In this document: positions 1 through 6,102 of the stretch, one piece after another
How the letters are laid out: every line of letters starts with the position of its first letter
Numbering within the stretch: the first letter of the stretch is position 1
NCBI GenBank assembly: GCA_934140155.1
Contig: CAKPBC010000002.1
Location: 193,630-257,629 of the forward strand
Origin: an uncultured Bacilli bacterium
GTDB lineage: Bacteria; Bacillota_I; Bacilli_A; RFN20; CAG-826
Direction: 5' to 3'
DNA length: 64,000 bases
The notes under the pieces: generated by a model
Seen by the model: only the letters and a program-made list of their open reading frames with translations
Told to the model about the DNA's origin: nothing
The model's database searches: none
Made by a program: the position numbers and the translations under genes

Positions 1-272
1 ACACGAGGATTATAAGCTAAAACACATCTAATGCCTTTTACTTTATTAGCGCAAATAGAAACACCTACACCGCTACGACAAATAACAATACCACGATCTG
101 CTTTTCTTTCACTCACTGCTTGAGCGGCTTTAATAGCAAATTCTGGATAATTGCATGAATCAGTGGAATATGTTCCACAATCAATAACATCATGTCCTAA
201 ACTTTTTAAATATTTTTTTAATTCTTCTTTATATTCGTAACCACCATGGTCACATCCAATTGAAAATATCAT
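1..272 (-). CDS. rpiB: Ribose-5-phosphate isomerase B (partial, 3' end outside window)
   Basis: Ninety codons of a RpiB/LacAB-family sugar-phosphate isomerase that interconverts ribose 5-phosphate and ribulose 5-phosphate in the cytoplasmic pentose phosphate pathway. The N-terminus reads MIFSIGCDHGGYEYKEEL, with the conserved Asp-His-Gly-Gly near residue 8. Further on are GTYSTDS and an ICRSGVGVSICANKVKGIR segment, which matches the family's anion-hole loop and catalytic Cys region; Arg-Ser replaces the more common Gly-Thr. The start is supported by GGAGG nine bases upstream, overlapping the end of tsaC. It is last in the visible prfA-prmC-tsaC operon, as in B. subtilis where ywlF (rpiB) follows ywlC. 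The family is clear; the exact substrate within RpiB/LacAB is less so. Confidence 0.88.
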   Translation of the reverse strand, partial: MIFSIGCDHGGYEYKEELKKYLKSLGHDVIDCGTYSTDSCNYPEFAIKAAQAVSERKADRGIVICRSGVGVSICANKVKGIRCVLAYNPR

Positions 273-276
273 ATTA

Positions 277-888
277 TTAATTCCTCCAAACTTTCATTAC
301 ATCTTCTAAAGTAATATTTCCTTGTCTTATTAAAATGGGCTCATCACTAGATAAATCAATAATTGTCGAAGGTTTTTGGGCGCCTGACTTAGCATTAATT
401 ATACCTGCAATTGTGTCATTAAAATAATCATATGTTTGTTTAAAATCTAAAGCCGGCGGTAACCCTGATGGATTAGCGCTAGGCACTAAAAGTGGCTTTC
501 CTACTTTTTTAATAAGCTTTAAAGCCAAAGGAAAATTAGGTATTCTTACACCAATTTTTTTAGTATTTAAGTCCACCCATGAATTTACATCATCTTTTGC
601 CTTAAGTAATAAGGTTATCTCTCCTGGCATAAAATGATTAATTATTTTTTTTATTTTATCATTTAAAACAGCTACATTCTCAATTTGCTTTACATCACTG
701 CACATTAAAGTAAATGGTTTATCAGATGGCCTGTTTTTTGCGGCCACTAACTTTTTAAAAGCCTCATAAGAATCACATACTACGCCCAATCCATATACTG
801 TTTCGGTAGGAAATGCAACAACTTCATTTTTAAGTAATAATTCACTTGCTTTATCAAGTTCATTATCTAAAATAATCAAAGTTTCCAT
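277..888 (-). CDS. tsaC: Threonylcarbamoyl-AMP synthase (TsaC/YwlC)
   Basis: Makes threonylcarbamoyl-AMP from threonine, bicarbonate and ATP, the first step of t6A modification of ANN-decoding tRNAs, in the cytosol. At 203 aa it is the single-domain YrdC/TsaC form without the C-terminal Sua5 domain. Family motifs are the N-terminal VVAFPTETVYGLG, then KNRPSDKPFTLM, VGVRIPN-like GVRIPNFPLA, LLVPSANPSG and STIIDLS near the C-terminus. The start has GGTGAT upstream. It sits between a small secreted protein gene and rpiB, in the same relative place as ywlC in B. subtilis. tsaB, tsaD and tsaE are not in the window. Confidence 0.93.
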   Translation of the reverse strand: METLIILDNELDKASELLLKNEVVAFPTETVYGLGVVCDSYEAFKKLVAAKNRPSDKPFTLMCSDVKQIENVAVLNDKIKKIINHFMPGEITLLLKAKDDVNSWVDLNTKKIGVRIPNFPLALKLIKKVGKPLLVPSANPSGLPPALDFKQTYDYFNDTIAGIINAKSGAQKPSTIIDLSSDEPILIRQGNITLEDVMKVWRN

Positions 889-946
889 TAAAACATCACC
901 AAAATTATTTTAGCATATTTAAGATGGTAATGCGATTTTATTTAAT

Positions 947-1345
947 TCATTTATTAAAAATATCAAATATAAATACTTTTGTACGAATCACTGTTTCATC
1001 ACAACTATTACTTCGTAAATCACCAGTAATCGTCATTCCTTTTGCTTCACCAATTAATACTACAATTGTGCCTGAAACATAATAGGAACGACATTTATCA
1101 TCCATATTAAATAAATCTATCTCATTAATTAATTTAACTTCGCGCTTTTTTTCACTTAACGCTAAAAAGTTTTTATCATAAATATCTATTAATTTTTCTT
1201 TATAAGTATAAAGATTATATATCTCACTAGCGGTTTTGCTATTTCCCGTTATTTCATACTTATATTTAAATGGTTCACTAGCTAATTTGGAAGAGCCCGC
1301 TAGTAAAAGAGTTAATAAACAAACGCTAATAGAAAAAGTTTTCAT
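947..1345 (-). CDS. Small secreted protein of unknown function
   Basis: A 132-aa protein I do not recognise. It begins with a short positive N-terminus and a hydrophobic stretch (residues 5-17, ISVCLLTLLLAGS) typical of a Sec signal peptide; there is no clear lipobox Cys. The mature part is mixed charged and beta-rich, with two Cys (in DDKCRSYY and SNSCDE) that could form a disulfide. AGGGTGAT lies upstream of the ATG. It occupies the slot between prmC and tsaC that spoIIR holds in B. subtilis, but it is much shorter and I see no SpoIIR-like motif. It may be a diverged remnant or an unrelated insertion. Confidence 0.75.
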   Translation of the reverse strand: MKTFSISVCLLTLLLAGSSKLASEPFKYKYEITGNSKTASEIYNLYTYKEKLIDIYDKNFLALSEKKREVKLINEIDLFNMDDKCRSYYVSGTIVVLIGEAKGMTITGDLRSNSCDETVIRTKVFIFDIFNK

Positions 1346-1379
1346 TAAGTATCACCCTAATCACTTTTCCCATTTTTTC

Positions 1380-2216
1380 TTATTCTAAACAAATTATTAC
1401 ATATCTCCATTTATTTCCAGCATCTTTATAAAAATCAACTTTGCTTGTTGGATAATATTTTTTAATTATTTTATTTAATTCATTCTTTTGATCGTAATTA
1501 AATTCAAAAGCAATCATAGCTTTTTGATTTAACACTTTATAAGAATCTTTTAGAATTAGTTCATAAAAATCAACACCATTTTTGGCAAACAAAGCAAGAT
1601 GAGGTTCGTAATTTAATACATTTTCATCAACTTCATTTTTATTTTTAATATAAGGAGGATTAGATATTAAAACATCAACTTTTATATTATTATCTATTAA
1701 AGGAGATAACAAATCACCTTGTAAAACAGAAATATTTAGTTGCAATTTTTCTGAATTTAATTTAGCCACATTTACCGCATTATTTGAAATATCAATAGCA
1801 AAAACATTAGCGTTTTTAAAATATTTTTTCATTGCTAAAGCGATACATCCTGACCCAGTACCTATATCCGCAATAGTGTAGTTATAGTTAGTGTTTAGAT
1901 ACTTATGAATTAGTGTATCCACTAATTCCTCAGTTTCCAAGCGAGGAATTAAGACGTTTTTATCAACGTATAACTTTAACCCATAAAATTCTGCTTCATT
2001 AATCACATATTGATATGGCTCACCATTAATAATTCTTTTAATATCTTCTATTATTTTTTCTTTGTTTTTAAGTTCATCATCAAAGCATAGAAAAAACGTA
2101 GACATATCTTTTATGCCTTCGTTTTTTACTATTAATGTTCTTAAACAAATATCATTTAAATATTTATTATCTTTATATTTTTGGGAGTAAATTTTATAAA
2201 ACTCTCGAATGGTCAT
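1380..2216 (-). CDS. prmC: Peptide chain release factor N5-glutamine methyltransferase PrmC
   Basis: SAM-dependent enzyme that methylates the glutamine of the GGQ motif in release factors RF1/RF2. At 278 aa it has the usual length. The N-terminal helical substrate-binding domain (about residues 1-85) is followed by a Rossmann methyltransferase domain with the motif I-like stretch ADIGTGSGCIALAM and the N6/N5-amide catalytic signature ISNPPYIKN. It overlaps prfA by one base (TAATG), so it is translationally coupled to the gene for its own substrate, as in many bacteria. Confidence 0.95.
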   Translation of the reverse strand: MTIREFYKIYSQKYKDNKYLNDICLRTLIVKNEGIKDMSTFFLCFDDELKNKEKIIEDIKRIINGEPYQYVINEAEFYGLKLYVDKNVLIPRLETEELVDTLIHKYLNTNYNYTIADIGTGSGCIALAMKKYFKNANVFAIDISNNAVNVAKLNSEKLQLNISVLQGDLLSPLIDNNIKVDVLISNPPYIKNKNEVDENVLNYEPHLALFAKNGVDFYELILKDSYKVLNQKAMIAFEFNYDQKNELNKIIKKYYPTSKVDFYKDAGNKWRYVIICLE

Positions 2217-3292
2217 TAATTTTCACCAGCTAATTTATCTTGTTGATCAGCATCAATTAATGCATTAAGTATTTCGTCTAAATCGCCTTCCATAACACGA
2301 TCCAATTTTTGAACTGTAAAACCAATGCGGTGATCAGTAACACGATTTTGTGGATAGTTGTAAGTTCTAATTTTTTCTGATCTTTCACCTGTACCAATTT
2401 TTAAACGACGTTCAGAAGAAATTTTAGCATCTTGTTCTGCTTGTTTAGCGGCATATAATTTTGCCCTTAACATATTCATCGCAATTTCACGGTTTTGAAT
2501 TTGTGATTTTTCAACTTGGCAAGCCACTACTATACCAGTTGGAATATGGGTAATTCTAACTGCAGATTCGGTTTTATTAACATTTTGACCGCCTGCACCT
2601 TGTGAACGATATGTATCGACTTGTAAATCTTCATTACGAATCTCGATTTCGACTTCTTCAGCTTCTGGCATAACAAGAACTGTTGCAACTGAGGTATGAA
2701 TTCTACCTTGGGCTTCAGTCTTTGGAACACGTTGAACACGATGTGCGCCAGATTCAAATTTCAATTTAGAATAAACTCCATCACCTTTAATCATGAATGA
2801 AACCATAGCAAATCCGCCCATTTCAGAAGGTGCTTCATCAATCATTTGAATTTTCCAGCCTTGTTTTTCAGCGTATCTAGTATACATTCTAAACAAATCG
2901 CCAGCAAAAATATTGGCTTCATCACCACCAACTGCGCCTCTAATTTCAACAATAATATTTTTATCATCATTAGGATCTTTTGGTAAAAGTAATAATCTAA
3001 TATCATCAATAATTTGCGGTTCTAATTCTGATAATCTTTTTAATTCTTCTTTTCCTAATAAAGATAATTCTTCATCAGAATCATTAGCCATTGCCATAGC
3101 TTCTTCTTTATCTTGAACAACTTTCTTATATTCTAAATACTTTTCAACAACTGGAGCAAGGTTTGCTCTTTCTTTGGAAAGATCACGAAATAATTTCATG
3201 TCTTTCATTGTTGATTCTTCCATTAATAACTTATCAACTTCTTCTAAGCGCTTTTCTGATGCTTCAAGACGTTGTTCTAACTTAATTTCCAT
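2216..3292 (-). CDS. prfA: Peptide chain release factor 1
   Basis: RF1, which terminates translation at UAA and UAG. Its 358 aa contain the catalytic GGQ loop (GAGGQNVNKTES) and the recognition tripeptide region RVPKTEAQGRIHTS, where Pro-x-Thr (here PKT) marks RF1 rather than the SPF of RF2. The C-terminal REKIRTYNYPQNRVTDHR is family-typical. First gene of the operon with prmC, tsaC and rpiB. An AGGGAT Shine-Dalgarno lies upstream, with an extended -10 promoter further up. TGA stops occur in this window, so an RF2 gene is expected elsewhere. Confidence 0.97.
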   Translation of the reverse strand: MEIKLEQRLEASEKRLEEVDKLLMEESTMKDMKLFRDLSKERANLAPVVEKYLEYKKVVQDKEEAMAMANDSDEELSLLGKEELKRLSELEPQIIDDIRLLLLPKDPNDDKNIIVEIRGAVGGDEANIFAGDLFRMYTRYAEKQGWKIQMIDEAPSEMGGFAMVSFMIKGDGVYSKLKFESGAHRVQRVPKTEAQGRIHTSVATVLVMPEAEEVEIEIRNEDLQVDTYRSQGAGGQNVNKTESAVRITHIPTGIVVACQVEKSQIQNREIAMNMLRAKLYAAKQAEQDAKISSERRLKIGTGERSEKIRTYNYPQNRVTDHRIGFTVQKLDRVMEGDLDEILNALIDADQQDKLAGEN

Positions 3293-3316
3293 AGTATCCC
3301 TACTTTCAACTACTTA

Positions 3317-3325
3317 ATAATAGCA
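3317..3325 (-). promoter_or_regulatory. Extended -10 promoter of the prfA operon
   Basis: On the minus strand TGC-TATTAT forms an extended -10 element about 25 bases upstream of the prfA start codon. No good -35 is seen at 17 bp. This is a pattern match only. Confidence 0.4.
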
Positions 3326-3379
3326 AATTATTTAGTAATTTTCATTAAAAAATAATGATTTATCATTACAAGCATTTAA

Positions 3380-3408
3380 AAATCCCCTAACAAATATATT
3401 AGGGGACT
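3380..3408 (-). terminator. Rho-independent terminator after the lipoprotein gene
   Basis: On the minus strand a stem GTCCCCTAA/TTAGGGGA with an 8-base loop is followed by TTTTT. It lies just beyond the stop of the lipoprotein at 3423 and would end the sigma/anti-sigma/lipoprotein operon before prfA. Confidence 0.85.
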
Positions 3409-3422
3409 AATAAATTTATTAA

Positions 3423-4262
3423 TTATTGAAATTCATGAACGATATTACCATCTTGATCTTCATAGATAAGAATTAAATAATGTTCTTTAATTTTATTTTC
3501 TTCAATAGAAATTTTTACTTCTTTTTTGCCGTTTTTCTCAACACTTTCAAATTTAGTTTTCTTTTTAGAAGTGCCACTTTTTTCTTTGAATTCTACTTCA
3601 ACTTTATTTTTATTAACTTCAAATTCTAATTCATATTCTAAAGTTTTTTTGCCATCAGTGTAGCTTGTATATTTATATTCTTCTTCATTATCTTCTATTT
3701 CTTGCTCCACTTTAACATAATTTAGTTCATCAATCATGATTTTAAATTCTACTTCAAATTCACCCTCTTCGATTTCTTTTTTACCTTCCATTTTATATGT
3801 TACATCGTTATTAATAACGATACCAGATAAATGAAATTCTTGTTCATCATCAATATCCTTGTCATTGTCATCATCTTCATCAACAATAATTGATTCATTA
3901 AAATAGAATTTATAACTAGATGTATTTCCATCTAAATCTGAAGTAGAAATTGTATACATTTTTTGATAATCCGCTAAATCGGAATTTTCTTCTTTAGAAG
4001 TTATCATATTTCCGCTAATAAGATTATCCACTACTTCTAATTTTTTTAATATTTCTGCTTTTTCTACGTCAGTTAAATTAGCGGATTTCTTTTTTAAAAC
4101 TGATGTATTTCCCATATTAAGCATATTAATTCCGCTTAATGCAGACAATGAATACATATCTTTAAACGATGCTTTGTTTGCATTGTTTGGTGTTGGATTA
4201 TTCAAATCACATCCACTTAAACTTAATACTCCTAATCCTAATAAAATAAATAATTTTTTCAT
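3423..4262 (-). CDS. Lipoprotein homologous to the ectodomain of the neighbouring anti-sigma factor
   Basis: A 279-aa secreted lipoprotein: MKKLFILLGLGVLSLSGC is a signal peptide with a lipobox ending at Cys18. A GGAGG sits nine bases before this ATG; an earlier in-frame start would add 12 residues and has no such site, so I chose the later one. The rest is a very acidic and lysine-rich beta-type domain. Its middle and C-terminal part aligns with the extracytoplasmic part of the anti-sigma protein encoded next door; for example KKEIEEGEFEVEFKIMIDE matches NKEIEQDECELELKIFLNE, and VKVEQEIEDNEEEYKY matches VVIEQEIEKFENEYTY. I do not recognise the domain. Last gene of a three-gene operon with its own terminator. 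It may modulate or share a ligand with the anti-sigma factor; that is inference. Confidence 0.85.
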   Translation of the reverse strand: MKKLFILLGLGVLSLSGCDLNNPTPNNANKASFKDMYSLSALSGINMLNMGNTSVLKKKSANLTDVEKAEILKKLEVVDNLISGNMITSKEENSDLADYQKMYTISTSDLDGNTSSYKFYFNESIIVDEDDDNDKDIDDEQEFHLSGIVINNDVTYKMEGKKEIEEGEFEVEFKIMIDELNYVKVEQEIEDNEEEYKYTSYTDGKKTLEYELEFEVNKNKVEVEFKEKSGTSKKKTKFESVEKNGKKEVKISIEENKIKEHYLILIYEDQDGNIVHEFQ

Positions 4263-4331
4263 AATGTTTTTTCCTCCTGAGCCTTGCTCACTTATCATAC
4301 AAAGAAGATATTTATTTTATTGGTAATATTT

Positions 4332-5366
4332 TTATTTTTTTATTTTAATTATATTTTCTTCATCAAATTTAAATTCATATTCGTCTTTTAAAACTGTAAT
4401 TATTACTTCATATTCTACCAAATCATTTTCATATGAACATTCAATAGTGGTATCGTCTCTATATTCAAAATCATATTCATCTCTTGATAACTCTTTGCCA
4501 TTAATGTCATATTTCTTTAGTTCAATAGACATTTCTTTCTTATTATTTTTAGTTTCTATTTCTAAAGAAGTTTCTTCAGTTTTTTTGCTATCTTTATAAA
4601 CCATATAAGTATATTCATTTTCAAATTTTTCGATTTCTTGTTCAATAACTACGTAATCTGATTTATTCTCATTTAAAAATATTTTTAATTCTAATTCACA
4701 TTCATCTTGTTCAATTTCTTTATTACAAATTATTTCATATTCTTGATTGTCTTTTAGCATGACACCATTCAAAAGAGAAGATGTTTCGTTTTTCTTATCA
4801 TCTTCAATAGTAATATTTTCATTATAATAAATAATATAAGAGCTTTTATATTGTGCTCCATCGATAAATGTTGAGGTTAATTTATATTCAAAATCGCTAT
4901 AATTTGTATCACTATTTTTTTCTAGTGATGTCTTAACATTATCTTTTTCAAACATCATTTCACCAGTAAGTAAATAATCTTTAATATCAGAGGCAATTTC
5001 TTGATAGTTATTTTCATTGCTATTTTTAAATCTTGCTAATCTTTTTAAATTACTATCATTTGATTCACTAGGAATAAAAGCTCCAAGCGCTTGAATTTCG
5101 TAGCTAAGACTTTTCTTAGATTGTGTTAATGTAATCGGACTATTAGGAGTAGATGGATTAGTTATTTTAGGTAAAACAGTAACTAAAGTTACAATAAATG
5201 CAGCCGCTAAAAGAGAAAAAGATAATACTGGTTTAAAGTTAAACTTTTTAGTTTCTTTTTCTAAAGGAGTATAATCAACACGATTTAATATTTCTTCTTG
5301 ATAGTCATTAATAACAATCTTATTTGAGGCATCTTTAATAAGTTTTTTAATTTCTTTATTTTTCAT
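4332..5366 (-). CDS. Membrane-spanning anti-sigma factor (putative)
   Basis: A 344-aa single-pass membrane protein. Residues 1-45 are a charged cytoplasmic helix-rich segment, residues 46-66 (PVLSFSLLAAAFIVTLVTVLP) are one transmembrane helix, and the remainder is an extracytoplasmic acidic beta-rich domain homologous to the lipoprotein at 3423. The topology and its 11-bp overlap with an upstream ECF sigma gene are the usual arrangement of sigma/anti-sigma pairs, so I infer that the N-terminal segment holds the sigma factor at the membrane. There is no zinc-type HxxxCxxC motif, so it is not a classical ZAS-domain anti-sigma. AAAGGATG lies upstream of the ATG. Confidence 0.75.
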   Translation of the reverse strand: MKNKEIKKLIKDASNKIVINDYQEEILNRVDYTPLEKETKKFNFKPVLSFSLLAAAFIVTLVTVLPKITNPSTPNSPITLTQSKKSLSYEIQALGAFIPSESNDSNLKRLARFKNSNENNYQEIASDIKDYLLTGEMMFEKDNVKTSLEKNSDTNYSDFEYKLTSTFIDGAQYKSSYIIYYNENITIEDDKKNETSSLLNGVMLKDNQEYEIICNKEIEQDECELELKIFLNENKSDYVVIEQEIEKFENEYTYMVYKDSKKTEETSLEIETKNNKKEMSIELKKYDINGKELSRDEYDFEYRDDTTIECSYENDLVEYEVIITVLKDEYEFKFDEENIIKIKK

Positions 5367-5871
5367 ATTTAGACATCCTTTCTTTTAATTTCTTAATCGC
5401 TCGATTATACATCCATAAAATAGTTCCTAAAGGCTTAGACATAATTTTTGCAATATCTACGAACTTATAATCAAGAATAACGTGATATGTTACTATTTCT
5501 CGTTCTTCTTGTGAATCTAATAACTCTAAAATTGTTATAACATTACTTCCAATATATGGCATATCTCTTGTATCCATATAATTGAGTGGCTCATCATCTT
5601 CGGTGTGTCTTTTCATCTTTTTATAATGATTTATGCTTAAGTTTCTTGCAATAGTGGACAAATATGCATAAATATTTTGTGATGATTTAACTTCACCAAT
5701 ATTATTTAAAAATGTCACATAAGTATCTTGCATAATATCTTCCGCAAGGGCTTGCTCTTTTAAAATGGTAAAAGACGAGAAAAATACTTGTTTATGTGTT
5801 AATTCATAAAACAAATTAAAATTAGAATGGTCGTTTTGTTTAAACTCATCAATCATTTCACTTAATTCCAT
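5356..5871 (-). CDS. ECF-type RNA polymerase sigma factor
   Basis: A 171-aa alternative sigma factor of the extracytoplasmic-function group. Region 2 (about residues 15-90) includes QALAEDIMQDTYVTFL and AYLSTIARNLSINHYKK, matching the DxxQDxF and core-binding/-10 recognition helices of ECF sigmas. Region 4 (about 110-165) holds the helix-turn-helix that contacts the -35 (EREIVTYHVILDYKFVDIAKIM, then GTILWMYNRAIKKLKERM). AGGGG precedes the start. Transcribed from a sigma-A-like promoter upstream, with the anti-sigma and lipoprotein genes following. The regulon is unknown; I found no convincing ECF-type promoter elsewhere in the window. Confidence 0.9.
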   Translation of the reverse strand: MELSEMIDEFKQNDHSNFNLFYELTHKQVFFSSFTILKEQALAEDIMQDTYVTFLNNIGEVKSSQNIYAYLSTIARNLSINHYKKMKRHTEDDEPLNYMDTRDMPYIGSNVITILELLDSQEEREIVTYHVILDYKFVDIAKIMSKPLGTILWMYNRAIKKLKERMSKYEK

Positions 5872-5941
5872 ATAACACCCCTCGCTTTTAATACAAATAA
5901 GTATTTGTTTTTATTGGAAAAAATTTATTTTTAATAATTTT

Positions 5942-5971
5942 ATCATATACATTCTTATTTACTAAGTGCAA
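5942..5971 (-). promoter_or_regulatory. Sigma-A-type promoter of the ECF sigma operon
   Basis: On the minus strand TTGCAC (5966-5971), an 18-bp spacer, then TATGAT (5942-5947), about 70 bases upstream of the sigma factor start codon. Confidence 0.55.
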
Positions 5972-5980
5972 GCAGTAATT

Positions 5981-5992
5981 GTAAGCGGTTAC
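5981..5992. promoter_or_regulatory. Cre/LacI-family-like operator
   Basis: GTAAGCGGTTAC, inside TTGTAAGCGGTTACCA, is a near-palindrome with the central CG of LacI/CcpA-family sites. It matches the cre consensus TGWAANCGNTNWCA at all but the last position. It lies between the divergent promoters of the sigma operon and the glycan operon. The binding protein is not identified. Confidence 0.45.
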
Positions 5993-6025
5993 CAACTACG
6001 AAATATTATCTACCAACTTCGTAAT
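5990..6025 (+). promoter_or_regulatory. Direct repeats, candidate LytTR response-regulator site
   Basis: TACCAACTACGAAAT (5990-6004) and TACCAACTTCGTAAT (6011-6025) agree at 13 of 15 positions with a 21-bp period. They end five bases before a -35 element. Read on the minus strand each contains AGTTGGT, close to the known LytTR half-site pattern [TA][AC][CA]GTTN[AG][TG], whose copies are normally spaced two helical turns apart next to the -35. The only LytTR regulator in the window (18418-19137) belongs to the sister glycan operon. Confidence 0.55.
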
Positions 6026-6030
6026 CTTTC

Positions 6031-6059
6031 TTGTGAGTATTTATAAAGGAAAATATATT
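6031..6059 (+). promoter_or_regulatory. Promoter of the rightward glycan operon
   Basis: TTGTGA (6031-6036), a 17-bp spacer and TATATT (6054-6059), about 43 bases before the lipoprotein start at 6103. The weak -35 directly downstream of the direct repeats fits an activator-dependent promoter. Confidence 0.6.
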
Positions 6060-6102
6060 AGCAGTGATGTTTTATTTTATACTCAAAGGAGGAAATTATT
6101 TT

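Noticed and set aside
5990..6025. Promoter for the ECF sigma factor upstream of the glycan lipoprotein
   Set aside because: CCAACT and CGTA elements occur, but the AAC-to-CGT distance is about 23 bp, too long for ECF promoters; the direct-repeat reading explains the bases better.
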